A stretch of 64,000 nucleotides of DNA from Hetaerina americana (Eukaryota; Arthropoda; Insecta; Odonata; Calopterygidae), in assembly GCA_022747635.1 (NCBI GenBank), contig JAKTNV010000001.1:22751490-22815489 (forward strand), given 5' to 3'. The position numbers were made by a program, and so were the translations under genes. Position 1 is the first letter of the stretch. The number at the start of each line of letters is the position of its first letter. Positions 34,636 through 45,982 of this stretch are shown piece by piece. The notes under the pieces were generated by a model. It was given only the letters and a program-made list of their open reading frames with translations. It did not search any database and was not told the DNA's origin.

Positions 34636-34792
34636 ATTAGTTGTTTAGACAAAAGACAATCTAAAATTACCGTAACGTGAATAAATATAACACCAACGCT
34701 GTGCGACTGACCGAAACCTTCTAAGAGTAGGAGGGATTCGTTTCTTCGAAATAAAATACTTGTTTAAACAAAAGACAATCTAAAAATTACCA
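34636..34792. repeat. local direct repeat in the cuticular-gene intron
   Basis: Two copies of a block reading ACAAAAGACAATCTAAAA then ATTACC lie about 125 bases apart (34650 and 34771), each preceded by a TGTTTAGA/TGTTTAAA motif. It could be a local duplication or regulatory motif. Confidence 0.6.
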
Positions 34793-34799
34793 TGACGAC

Positions 34800-36925
34800 G
34801 TATTCCCTGAAATCTTTAGGAGGAGAAGGAGAGACTGCGTTTCGTTTCGTTCAAGTCTTCTTTCGTTAGTTGCAAGGTTTAAATGAAGAAAAAAAATTCC
34901 ATGACAACCAAACAAATCGATCTAAATAAACACGGGAGAAAAATCAAAATGGATACTGGCGATAGGAAGATCCTTTTCTCCTGATTCTTTACGAGAATCC
35001 GTTTTTTGTTTAACGTGGAGTCAGTCCACACTAAAGAAAGTCAGACGATGGTCTGAAATTCTGAATATATTTACTCTTTATTCTGTTATCAATCGAACGC
35101 ACGCGGTTTCAAAATTCAACTAGAACGAAGAATTTTAGAACCAACTTTGACAAAACAACCATAACCGGAAATCTTCTCAAGATTTTAATGGAAATCCGGG
35201 AATTATCGAAACATAGACTGGTTTATTTGGAATTCAATCAAAAAAATATCGAAAGATTTCTAGTTGGCCAGCCTGGTAGACGAAGCCGAAAAACACTATT
35301 CGGATTCAATTGATTCCATTCCTGACAGAGGTGAGACATTCCAAGAAAACGCAGTATTCCTCACCGTTCCTCGTATGACAATATCTATGTGTTGACCCTA
35401 AACAATACACATGCAACTCCTCACATTTAGAAGTCCTCGCCATAAGTCTGCGGGTTCATAGAACAATTGGAAATAGAAGTCTAATGTATTTTTAACGCTA
35501 CTTTATTATCTTACGTCTATATATTATTTAGGTGGTCGAAGAGACTCCATAGTCTCAATCTCGTCCCAAATTACAGACGAATATCTAAATTCAGGCGCGA
35601 TCCAGTTTACTATCGTAGTTTTCAGAGAAACATTGAGCTAGGCGCTTGCAGTGCGTCAATTGCCGTATTATTTTATTTTAATGAGATAATCTAATTAAAA
35701 ATGACGTGATTCTTGTCTTAGCAATCACTTTTTTACTGGTAATAAGTACCCAATTATGTATTTGACACGAAATGTACTAAGGATGATTTAAAAACCAATT
35801 GCCACTATTATTATAATTACTGAAACTGGACCAGCCGGATTTCACTTGTCTGAAGAATTTGACCTACTGGAGAATATTGTTCCTTTTTGCATTCCCCCCC
35901 TTTTTTTGAAGAAACAATAAATTGTGATAAATATTGAAAAAATCAGATTTAAATGAACGCAACTTTGATAAAATGAGCAATATTTTCCAAAGAATTTTAA
36001 AGTCAAAATTCTGCTTATTAAGTTTTGCGATTACCTTTAATCTTTTTCTATCAAAAATATAAATAGTGCAATTAATCATAATTAGATCGTTATCTTGCTC
36101 AATTTTTCTCACATTCAAGTCGCAGTTCGAAATCTCTTTTTCTCTCTATATTTTCAATAAATCATTTAAATTTTAACGAAACGGATGTTATTCATCTCAT
36201 GCGATAGATTAGATTTTCCTCAAAATTTAGAAACCACACGAGTTTCACTTTTTCAATTACCTTTGAGAAGGAAAGATTAATTCCCGGTCATTGAAAAAAT
36301 CGTAATCGCTTTATGATTTACCATGTATCATATCGATTTACCGCACCTCTAGATCAGTTTTATTTTCTCGCATAAGGATGGAAGGGAAATATTTAAACAC
36401 TGCAACGCAGAGATAAAATTGAAACGGTATTTCACACGAATTCATGAATCAATAAGTTAATTGGTCACCCTTTCGAAGACAACCTTGTTATTGGTGAAAT
36501 CTGAAACGAATTATTTAGAAATTTTCAACTTGGGCACTCATCAAATCGATTTATCCAACGCTCTTGTGAACGCCCAAAGCTCCATTCACGAGTTCTGTGG
36601 TTAGTATAACGATTGGTACTATTGGCTATTAATTAATAACGACGCAATATTAATTAATAGTGGCGTATTAGCTAATTTAAATATTATGTTTTGTTGACTG
36701 ATATCTGTCAAATATAAAAGAGAAGGCTTCACAGAACCTAATAAAACAAGGATTAGATCACTCAAAAATGATGCGCAATTGAAATAGTGACAGCCTCTCT
36801 AACCCACCGTGATGAAATTCACGAAAAAATAGAGTTCATAGAGACATGGAAGGATTCAATTTTAAAATCGCATTTTCGACACAGAACCAAAGGACCCGAA
36901 TTATTTGGGCTCTTGCAGAAGTTAA
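34800..36925. other. cuticular-gene intron, no recognised repeat
   Basis: AT-rich, apparently unique intron sequence. No exon or transposon family was seen. Being unusually repeat-free for this window, it is a reasonable place for regulatory elements, which the sequence cannot show. Confidence 0.45.
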
Positions 36926-36929
36926 TTAA

Positions 36930-37025
36930 TGCATATATATACACATATAAATAAATAAATATATAAATAAATAATAATTATATACATAAATAAATAAATA
37001 TAATTATATATATATATATGTATAT
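36930..37025. repeat. AT-rich low-complexity tract
   Basis: Mixed (ATAA)n and (TA)n repeats (ATAAATAAATAATATA-like) next to the inverted hammerhead-like pair. Confidence 0.85.
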
Positions 37026-37057
37026 GATTTCGTCGAAGCAACACGGGAATGTTGAAT

Positions 37058-37256
37058 AACAAACTTTGACAGCAACAAACAATATAAGAACACAAAAAGA
37101 TCGCTCACACGTTATTTCATGATCATTTCGACGGAACTGATTACTTCTCTTTCTTCCGATGAAGACGGAACTGAATTCCGCCGAAATGATCAAGATATAA
37201 CGAGTGAGTGATCTTTTTATGTGTTCTTATATTGTTTGTTGTTGTCCAAGTTTGTT
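37058..37256. repeat. divergent hammerhead-like pair (inverted repeat)
   Basis: Arms of about 79-81 bases (37058-37136 and 37176-37256) share blocks such as AACAATATAAGAACACA and its complement. The plus copy has the core CCGATGAAGACGGAACTG then AATTCCGCCGAAATG; the left arm is the reverse complement of the GAAA-side half and tail. A related single copy is at 42476. The hammerhead core would need CTGATGA; here it is CCGATGA, so self-cleavage is uncertain. Confidence 0.75.
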
Positions 37257-37690
37257 TTTATACACAACAAATTGTGCACGGAACATGAACAGGGACGTAG
37301 TCAAATCAACTCTACAGATCACGTAATTATTCCCTTGACAATCAAAAGAGTAGGAATACATATTTTTTTCTCGCGTTGGAAAAATACTGCATGTACCTGC
37401 ACCGCGCGCACTGGGCATACAAACAAACAAAAGTAAAAAAACAAAAGAGAACCGATCAGGCGTCAAATTTTCGATAGTTATTTAAACGATAGTTAAATAA
37501 ATTCCATATCAAAATCGTCTCGATTAGGGCAACTCAACTCAACGCGTAATCCTTGGAGTTGTTCAAGACGTTTCAGGCGATCACATTCTCAGATGGAAAC
37601 CCGGCGAGAGAGCAGGGTGAGGATGAGGGTGATGAGATGAAAACAAAAAACAAACAAACACAGAAACAAACGAATGACTCGGTCACTTAC

Positions 37691-37702
37691 GAGCTTGTAC
37701 AT
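37691..37702 (-). CDS. cuticular protein, exon 1 (four codons)
   Basis: The minus strand reads CACC-ATG-TAC-AAG-CTC then GTAAGTGACC. A first coding exon of only a few codons (here MYKL), split from the rest of the signal peptide by a long intron, is the classic layout of insect cuticular genes. It joins exon 2 in phase 0 (CTC/GTG). The 100-base upstream TATA box gives independent support. The intron spans 34433-37690. Confidence 0.9.
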
Positions 37703-37800
37703 GGTGATGGTGCGGTTGACGCTGTTGCTTTAAGTTGTCGGGAAGTGAGGTTGTCGAGTTCGCTGATTTGCGATTGGTACTTTGGGAACTCGACGTCCTG

Positions 37801-37810
37801 GCTTTATATA
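37801..37810 (-). promoter_or_regulatory. TATA box of the cuticular-protein gene
   Basis: TATATAAAGC on the minus strand, about 100 bases before the ATG. Transcription would begin near 37772, leaving a leader of about 70 bases. Strong TATA promoters are typical of insect cuticular genes. Confidence 0.75.
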
Positions 37811-38514
37811 TGTAAACCGGGGTGGGGCAGCGACAGACGAAGATCCCAGGGCGTGTGGGGAGGGTTGGACACAAGAGGAGGAGAGGGGGTGGGTCCGGAG
37901 GAGGGTGAAGTTGGGTTGGGTCCCTGGGAGAGGGGACGCGATCTCCGTGGAGAGGACCACTAGGGTGAGAGAGAGGTGTGGGGGGATGATAATGAGGAGA
38001 GAGGGGTGTACTCTCAACCCTCCTTCCACGCCCCCCCTCTCCCGTCCCTATCCGAGGATACCTCGGATGGTTGGAGCCCCGCCCTGCTCCAATCGCCGCC
38101 GGTGACCTTGCTTCCCTCGCCCGAGATAGAGAGACGGAATGAGGGAAGGCGCACACCTTCCCTCGGGACTGTGGGTGAGAATCCGCTGATGTCTGGATGT
38201 TACGACCCCAACACAAATTTCTCTCGGGAGACGTTCACGACTTTTCTAACGACAACGAGTTTTCTTTGGAGAACGAGAAGAGGGAGGAAGAGGGAAGAGA
38301 TGGGTTGAATGATAAGTGATGGACGCTCTGTCGAAGTTTCAAAATTTTTTCCCGTCTTGAGTTGTGTCTTCCAGTGTGTGTGTGTGTGTGGAGAACGTCC
38401 CGCTAATGACCGGGGGAGGGAATAGGGTTCGATACCCCTGGGACGACCCCTTTGGGTCATCCGCACTTCGCCCAGACCGTGTTGCTTTTCGGGTGCCAGA
38501 TTTTTCCTCCCAAC
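37811..38514. other. GC-rich region upstream of the cuticular gene
   Basis: G/A-rich on the plus strand and C/T-rich on the minus strand between about 37840 and 38180. Several long ORFs on both strands are caused by this composition. It contains a short (GT)n tract near 38376. No gene is supported. Confidence 0.5.
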
Positions 38515-38780
38515 AGAATTTTGATTGGCGATGGAATGTTGAAATGTGCGCTACATAGAGGGGAGAGAATCTTGGGACAACGAGGAAGGGTTAATAAAAG
38601 GATAGGAGTATGTTGGACGAAATGGAGGGAGGAAGGAAGTATGTGGAATTGAAGAACAGTTTATTGTTGAATTGGGTGCCAGTTTGTATCGTAATAGTCC
38701 AGGCAAAGAAATTAAGCGTAGCTCAGTCTACCTGTCCATGAAAGACCTGCCTTAAACACTAGAATACTAATGTAAATATG
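38515..38780 (+). mobile_element. RTE-like LINE 3' fragment
   Basis: Matches the final part of the LINE at 25470-25700: GATGGAATGTTGAA, GAGGGGAGAGAAT, AACGAGGAAGGG and the end motif CTACCTGTCCATGAAAGACC. It is heavily truncated at the 5' end. Confidence 0.75.
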
Positions 38781-39471
38781 TAGATCATCTCCGTGGAAAC
38801 CGCAAGCGAAAGAAGGAAAAAGAACTGGCCACTCTTGTTATCTTGTTGGAGAGTGAATTTCACCCACTTCGAATAGTAGTTAATAGTATTTGTTGACCTC
38901 CACCCTCACCTTTCAGACTATCTTCCGGGTTGACCACCCTCGTGATGGTTTTGCACTAACTTAGAGCAGTGGGGTCCAAAATGGGGCATGCTTGGGGTTG
39001 CACCAAGTGACAGAAAAAAATTAGATGATTAATTAAATGGAGAATCAAAAGGAACCTCCCATCAAGGGTGAAAGCAGCGCTTTATATGCACATTAGGCTT
39101 CCACATCCCTTAAGTCACTGGTCACCAAATATTTTGTTCACGTTCACCTCTGAGAAAAAACATTATCTCGAATTCCCTGAGAATATATGGAGTACAAACA
39201 ATGTCATAGATTAGAATCATTAGATAAAATGAATGTATTTATTTTATTATCATGAATTATTCATTTTATAAGAGAGTTTAAAATCATATTAATTTGTAGG
39301 ATTTTAGTCGACAGTCTATACAATCAAGAACATGGAATTCGCACTAATCGACCAAGATTTTCTGTCTGGCTCTTCTAAGAGTGTCTGATAATGTTGCTAT
39401 TGTCGATTCATTTTCTATTTTATGTTCATCATTGTGTATTTAAAAAAAAGCACAGGTTATCATTTATTCAA

Positions 39472-39902
39472 CATTAATTGATTATTCCAATTATTTTCGT
39501 AGTTTTGCACTTTATATGGCGGAAGGATTACAGAATCAAAGGGTTCATTGCATTGTATTACTCCACTAAAAGAAAGGCTTACAGAGCTACGAACGTTTCG
39601 TCTAACTAATACAACATCAGGTACAAGACAGCGAAAATTCATAACTACTCTCACTCTACCGAGGGTAGCTAATACTACCTCTCAGAAAGAATGCTTCCTC
39701 TACGTAGAATAGATATTCCGAATTCTCTGTTTTTTTTGTTGTCTTCTACCTGACCATGTCTCGGTTAGTCGAAACTCGCGTCGTGAAATAAACCTTTCAT
39801 ATGGGGGAACAGTTTAATAAAATGAAAAACTTGGTTCTACAATATGGAATCCTTCCGCCATATCACGCCTGAGACTTTGAACGTAATTGGGAAAATTAAT
39901 TA
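39472..39902. repeat. divergent hammerhead-like pair with flanking inverted arms
   Basis: The minus copy at 39594-39621 reads CCTGATGTTGTATTAG, then TTAGACGAAACG. The plus copy at 39749-39775 reads CCTGACCATGTCTCGG, then TTAGTCGAAAC. Outer arms are complementary: left 39472-39529 and right 39848-39902 share GGCGGAAGGATT and AATCCTTCCGCC. It repeats the arrangement of the pairs at 18999, 37058 and 62198. Confidence 0.7.
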
Positions 39903-40269
39903 AAGTTGAACATAAATCAACATTTATTTTTAAATTAAATTATCATGCAAATTAAATCGATGAGGAATGGACAAGGACGACATTATCGGACATTCGTAGA
40001 AGAGAGAGACAGCGACTATTGGTCGATCAGTCGGTATTCATAATCGTAAAAGCGGTTGAGCCTGGAAAATCAATATAAATTAAAAATTTTTATAAAAATA
40101 AATATCACGCAATCAAATAAATGTATTTAGTTTATATATGCCTACCAATCAATACAATTTTCACTTATGTTTGCATACAGGTATATATCTGCTCCATATC
40201 CTCAGGGTTCCAGAAGATAAAGTTTTTTCCTCCCAGGGGTAGAGAATCAAATAAGTATGACCCCCCCTT

Positions 40270-40495
40270 AATTAGGGTACGTGGAAGCCTATATGGTAGA
40301 ATGCTGGTCCACTGAGTTCCTGGGATCGGATTCCGAATAATAAATCCCATGGATGATCCCATATAACATCCAAGGTGTATATTTAAAAAAAACTTAACTT
40401 GGTGGAAAAGAGAACGGTGGCAAAGGGCAAAGAACTGACCTCCCCAATGACTCTGAAATCCAAATATATTAGGGCCTATTTTTAGGTAAACTGTG
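40270..40495 (+). repeat. possible SINE-B-like remnant
   Basis: A tRNA-like stretch (GGTAGAATGCTGGTCCACTG, then GGGATCGGATTCC) resembles the SINE-B head, but the body is not convincing. Confidence 0.35.
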
Positions 40496-40988
40496 CTCAT
40501 GATTCTTAAAATAAAACCAAAGGCAATTTACTATGGTAATGACAATAAAAATTAATAGTTTTCTTCCTATCTGCTCCAACCGTTCGTTAAGAGTTCGATA
40601 TAGTTAGGAATATTCGAATTTTATCGATCCCGAGAGACGGATGCCGATGGTTGGAAAGGGTAAAATATTTCGCAAATACTATGGCTTCGATTACTCGGAG
40701 ATCAATCTTATGAGGTGAGATGATCCACACCAATCACTTGTCGGATTTCGTCGATCCCTATTGGGTAACTAAGGGAACATCGCGGATCGAATGCGAATTT
40801 TTCGCTTCCGCAGATAATCCTTGCGCTGCTCTTTCTGTAAGCAATTCAGAATAAGTATGAAGCGTATTATATTTTCTTGGGAACTACCCAAAATCACGGA
40901 GAATGTATGAAGGTTCAGAACCCTTCCGTAATGGTGGCGATGCTTTATCCATTCGAAAAGGAAGTAGCGCCGCGATACTTAAACAACA

Positions 40989-41294
40989 ATGGCGGCGTTT
41001 CCAATCGATGCGAATCAGGAGTACCTGTATTTCATTCGATACATTGAAATTCCGAATGGACGAAAACATCGAGCGCTACAGCTCCCTTACCGTGGACGTA
41101 AAGAAGATCTGAAGGGTCTCATTGCTGCGAAGTGCTGTTTTTTCTGGAAGCGTGAGTACTTCCTCATGGGTGATAAACGATACTTCCCGAACAGCGTGAT
41201 TGCGTTGTCAAACCAAAAACTATTGATTCACGTCGAGGAAACCGATCGGGATAGAAAAAACAGAACCACTTTCCTCCATTGTGAAATACTCTAG
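40989..41294 (+). CDS. hypothetical 101-residue protein
   Basis: The ATG has a good context (ACAACAATGGCGG). The ORF begins MAAFPIDANQEYLYFIRYIE and ends FLHCEIL. It is charged and non-repetitive: LPYRGRKEDLKGLIAAKC, then FFWKREYFLMGD, then SNQKLLIHVEETDRDRK. AATAAA lies at 41382, about 88 bases after the stop. No transposon match was found. The pattern of a beta-hairpin start, a DLK..I..K helix and a final LLIHVEE strand vaguely recalls a ubiquitin-like fold, but I would not assign one. It may also be a decayed insertion. Confidence 0.4.
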   Translation: MAAFPIDANQEYLYFIRYIEIPNGRKHRALQLPYRGRKEDLKGLIAAKCCFFWKREYFLMGDKRYFPNSVIALSNQKLLIHVEETDRDRKNRTTFLHCEIL

Positions 41295-41986
41295 TCAAGT
41301 AGGTTGTATTGAATGTCAAAAGTATAACAATGTGATAAAATGTCCGCCATTTATAGATCGTGTACCCTATCAAATGCCGATAATAAAATAGGGAGTGTCC
41401 TCCCGTACTAGTTTTTATATAGAAATTGAAATCGCAAATACAAGATTTTATTCCACGTGCTCTTATGGAATTAGACTACCAACAGAAGAATTATGGAAAA
41501 ACTGGTAATTGAATTTTTAAACAATATATTTTGAGTAACTTGAGAAGACACATGCATAATTTTCAATAAAAACAAAAATTAAAACATCAATCTGGTAAAT
41601 ATTATTTTCTTAAACCGGGGGTATATTCCTTCATATTTAGATTCGTGTTTTTTTACTGGAGAAAGGCACTAGTACTATTCATAATAGACGTTGGACATGT
41701 TATTTTTTTAAAGGAAAAATTACGTTAAAACTACCTTGAAAGTGCAGGCATTGAAATTCCCAAATGAAAACGCTCTCCTTAGAGATATTTTGGTGATAAT
41801 TCTATAATATTTGGGGCGAGTCGACTTGAGTGATAAGCAATACCACCTTAAACCCTGATCACCTACATATATGCTAAGCCCCACAAGCCGCGACAAAGGT
41901 GTGTAGCGGGGGGTGGGAGGGTACAAATTACATACACAAATATTAGTGAACACATGCATTTGCATATAAACGCACACATACACACA

Positions 41987-41989
<3 letters not shown>

Positions 41990-42017
<28 letters not shown>
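41990..42017. repeat. (TA)n microsatellite
   Basis: TA units directly adjoining the head of the next SINE-B, suggesting insertion beside or into a TA tract. Confidence 0.9.
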
Positions 42018-42019
<2 letters not shown>

Positions 42020-42310
42020 GGTCGCGGTAGTCCAGTGGGTAGAGAGTTGGACTGCTGACTGGAGGGTCCCGGGTTCGATTCCCGGGCGAGGCACTCTGGG
42101 CACCTGCAGCCCCCCCCCAAGCTATGCAATTTTTCGGGTACCAGATCTTCCTGGGAAACCATAACCGGCACAGAGAAAGGAACTGGCCCCCCTACCCTGA
42201 TGTGTGAATTTCACACGCCTTATAGGGCTTAGTACTGGGTGAACTACTCAACTGAACTAGTACAGGATCACCGTACTAAACCGACCTTCGGGTTGATTAC
42301 TGTGTTTATT

Positions 42311-42315
<5 letters not shown>
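42018..42315 (+). repeat. SINE-B, full length
   Basis: Head GTCGCGGTAGTCCAGTGG through the 3' end CTGTGTTTATTG. It is flanked on both sides by (TA)n. It contains a short C run near 42107 and a local insertion near 42248. Confidence 0.93.
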
Positions 42316-42368
<53 letters not shown>

Positions 42369-42405
42369 GCATATGTGTCTATATATGTGTGTATATACAT
42401 ACACA

Positions 42406-42437
<32 letters not shown>
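42316..42437. repeat. (TA)n and related AT-rich microsatellites
   Basis: Two long TA tracts separated by (TATGTG)-like repeats. Immediately downstream of a SINE-B. Confidence 0.95.
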
Positions 42438-42438
<1 letters not shown>

Positions 42439-42469
42439 AACATAAAATTTTAAAGTAAAGATCATTATA

Positions 42470-42540
42470 TCTTCCGATGAAGACGGAGCAGAATTCCGTC
42501 GAAATGATTAAGAAAAAACGTGGGTTTATATGCGGGGTTG
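42470..42540 (+). repeat. single hammerhead-like copy
   Basis: TTCCGATGAAGACGGAGC, then AGAATTCCGTCGAAATGATT. GACGGA and TCCGTC form a 6-base hairpin followed by GAAA. It matches the plus copy at 37156 but has no inverted partner. Confidence 0.65.
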
Positions 42541-43296
42541 ATTAAAATTAAGTTAGAAAAAGTAAATTAGAAAATTACAACGTCGAGGGTTTGATATTTT
42601 TGTATCGGTATCCCTCGATCCACTTTTTAACGTTTCCTCGAAATGTTAAACCAACTGACATTACAAGTAAATGTGTATTGAAAAATATGAGAGAGAGAGA
42701 CCGCCTCTTTCTCTCTCTCTAATATACTCGTATACCCCCATACGCTGAATTGTGTGAATGACCTCAGTTATCAGTCGCTTTTCACTGATATCTTCTAGTA
42801 CCAGTAGGAGAGAAGTGACGACAGAAGATAGATACAATAATCTTTAAGCCCTGTCAAATCAGGAAACGAAGAGGGTATGAACTGTTGGCTGTGAATCAGT
42901 TATGTGCCAGTGCTATAGTCAATATTGGTTATATCAATATTGGCAACAAAATTGACACCTGTAAACTCATATTTAGAAAATTAGCACGACGGCTAGATGA
43001 AATTCTATTTCCTTTTTGATCGTCGCATAAAAATTCTTTAGATCGAACCATAAACAAATTCAAAGAGGATAGTGGCTGTGTATTTATCTTCTATCTATTG
43101 TATCCCTAAGTAGCCATTATCAACATTCTGTTTCTAGCCACTGACAGGGTTTGCTTGGAACATACCAAGGGTCTCCGTCTCTTCCTGTGTCCCCACCACA
43201 TTTCCATCTCTACCCTTTTCCAGTTCTCCCCTCTTCTCCGTACACCTTACTCTCCCCTAATTGTATCCAAATGCCTCTTGAGATCGTTCTGAAATG

Positions 43297-43606
43297 TGGG
43301 GGATTGGAATGGTGCGGTGGCTATCGTACTGGCTTCACACCCAGAGGGCCCGGGTTTAAATTTAGGCGGTGTTGAATACTTTTCAGTGGTATCTTGATCC
43401 CTAATTGAGGTGCTTTGTGGAGGGCACTTTGAGTGAGTAAGCCGTCCGTCGCCGACGGGACGTTAAGCTGCGGACCTCTGGGCGCCTTTCGCTAAGATTA
43501 GGCTAATGCCGACGCTGGGTTTCCTCACAGTCCTTTCATATCCATCCCTAATGGCGCAAGTGACCTTAGCTGTCGGGCGACACCCGTAAAAACCATTACT
43601 ACTCCT
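43297..43606 (+). repeat. SINE-A, full length
   Basis: Head GGGGGATTGGAATGGTGCGG, box B-like GGGTTTAAATTTAGG (mutated), body GTGAGTAAGCCGTCCGTC. Moderately diverged. Confidence 0.88.
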
Positions 43607-43639
43607 TTTGAAATGGGTCTTTTTCCTCTAGATCATGTG

Positions 43640-43870
43640 GATAAAGTCTCGGTAATGGTGCAACTTCCTTAAGTAAGACTCTTGAAAGACACACTGTCAC
43701 AAGTTGAAAGAGTTGCGCTACTTAGATAGCAGATTTACCAGTAATGGAATAAGCATGAGGGGATATAGTAAGCTGAATAGAAATTTCAATGAAGGCTTTC
43801 CATCGGAAGGAAAAACTTACAAAAAGCGAACGGTATTAGCAGAGAAATAAGGAAGCAATAGATTTAGAAT
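43640..43870 (+). mobile_element. RTE-like LINE remnant, very decayed
   Basis: Recognisable only in order: a VERVALL-like block, then ACCAGTAATGGAATAAGC and AGGCTTTC/AAAACTTAC segments corresponding to the YLGS...AKEAF region of the RT ORF. Many frameshifts. Confidence 0.45.
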
Positions 43871-43999
43871 TTATATATGTTTTCTTAATATTATATTAAT
43901 GTGAAACGTGAACGATAGGCATTGTAGAAAAAAAGGATGAAGACGATGGAAATATGGTGCAACAGTAAATATAATCAGGATGAAATTGTTAGAGAGAGA

Positions 44000-45225
44000 G
44001 AGAATAAAAAACGAAGTGCTTAGAAGAGAATGGTTGAAGAAAGAAGTCTATGGAGAAAACTGAGAGAAAAAAAGACAAGGGAATTGCGCAAAATAATATA
44101 ATAACAACTTTTATACATACATTTATTTAATGCAATGAGTTTCAATGATTATACACCATCCCCAGTTACAGTACCAAGCGTTTTACCAAATGAATAACTG
44201 TGGGAAAAATGGCAATTTTTTTATTGTTTTGCATGATGGTTAATTTAAAAAAAAATGTAGATCCCACTTATGTATAAGAAGAGGGGAATCGATTGGACAC
44301 ATACTCGAGGTAACATAGCCAACAGAATACCATAAACTGAAGAAAGCACAGAGGGGGTAGATTTAGAGAGATAAGCCAAGGATGGACTCGTATGAGAAGC
44401 AGGCGTGATGAAAAATGTTACTAAAATGAGCTAAGAGGCTTAAAGGATCGGGATATAGATTTGGAGAGCGGCTTTTTACCAAAAATTGGACCGATAATTC
44501 GTAATGATGATGACGACGGTGAGTGCATTTCTCGTCCCGTCTAAGTCTTTCAACGCACATTATAAGCCACACCCGTGATTTGTCAGCATCGGAAATAGAT
44601 GAAAAGAAATCACAGAGCATAGACGGAGGAGCTAACTAGAGCGTGAAGTATGCAGTATTGCCGGTGTACTCCTATGTCCCGTGCTCGGAGTGTAATAGCA
44701 CTCCCGTAGCACAAACACGGAATTACTAACTAGGCGCCATTGAAAAGTAACGTATCTCACCTGTCCTTGTACGGACTCGACTCGAAAAAAAATAGAACTA
44801 CTATTGTTTTTTGCATGATAGCAACAGCGAACGAAGGAGAATTAAATTGGTAGAAATTTACTCGTCAATGAATATCTAGCCACATGTATCAAACAGAAGG
44901 GAACCGAAGTACGTATTATTTTTCAGAGTATCCAAATTCAAAATCTCACTGTTAGTGTTAATAATTTTTTGAATTTGGTGGACGTTAGCAATGGGTAACT
45001 TGCATAGTTGGGTACACGTCGGTAATTAGGCGTAGACCTTGTTACAATAGTGTGTTGGAAGAATAGAGAGATAAATCTCACCTTTGATGCTTCTACTCGT
45101 GATAGAAGGAAGAAGAAAGACCCTTAAGTAAGTGGTTATTGTTCTGGACCCAGGGTTTTTTAGTAGAACAAATTTTAATGAATTAAAATTCATATAGAGT
45201 CTTCATATCGATTGCGTTAGCGAAA
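44000..45225. other. no recognised feature
   Basis: AT-rich sequence with short purine runs (GAGAGAGAGAGAG near 43993). The 85-residue minus ORF at 44363 has no support. Confidence 0.45.
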
Positions 45226-45229
45226 GAGG

Positions 45230-45690
45230 CATTTTCAGAGGAGGAAGATAACTAATGACTGACATACACCCAGTTGAGATCGGAAGAAAAAATTAGTAAA
45301 GACTTAAAATATGGAGCGTAGTGCTTTGTGAATGTGAGATCTGATCTTTTGAAACAATAAAAAGATGATTTTGAATGCAGGCTTTTGAGATGTGTGGGGT
45401 GTGGCAAAGAGGGAAGAAGATGAGTCGGACAGAGAGGGGAAAACTAACAATAAGGTTTTAATTGGAGTGGGGGGGCATAGAGAGGAATTTGCTGTCAGGA
45501 AAATCCGAAAAGGGTAGAGGAAGTGAGTGGATAAAGGGAATGTTGAAGGCTGTGGCATATTGATAAGGCTGATTTGACAGAAGTGAGAATGTTAGAGGTA
45601 AGCTGGATAGAGGGAGAAAGATAATTGGACTTTCTAGACAGCATGAAGGGAGCTAGAAATTACGAAGAAATGAAGAAACAAATAACGAGG
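45230..45690 (+). mobile_element. RTE-like LINE 3' fragment, decayed
   Basis: Plus frames carry KIWSVVLCECEIWSFE and QAFEMCGVWQREEDE, matching the ETWSLK and AFEMWVWRRME blocks of the LINE, then GNVEGCGI and an M-L-D-S-M-K-G-A-like end. Heavily mutated. Confidence 0.65.
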
Positions 45691-45972
45691 TGCCCTATGG
45701 TACACCATAAGCCTTGGTAATCAACTTAAAAGTTTCCGCGAAGGATTTGAGGAGTTTCACGCAGAGTTTCGCAGAACAACCCTGCTCCTTCAAAGACCTC
45801 ATTTCCACGGATTGGATTTTTCGCCGGACTCAATGAACACCCTTTCACATAAACGGCCGTAACCAATCAACAAACCGAGATATTAAACAAAATGGTTGAA
45901 GGCGGTTATTTGGGAAGTTTCCGCGGGAGCAAAGCCTTCGATTGGGTTAAAAATTAACCTACTTGAGGCGCG

Positions 45973-45982
45973 CTATAAAAGA
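45973..45982 (+). promoter_or_regulatory. possible TATA box
   Basis: GCGCGCTATAAAAGAGTTCGG is a good TATA context but no convincing downstream coding exon was found. Confidence 0.25.

Noticed and set aside
37683..38216. 177-residue minus ORF and several overlapping ORFs
   Set aside because: Caused by the strand-skewed GC-rich sequence upstream of the cuticular promoter; the minus ORF runs across the TATA box and true start codon in another frame.
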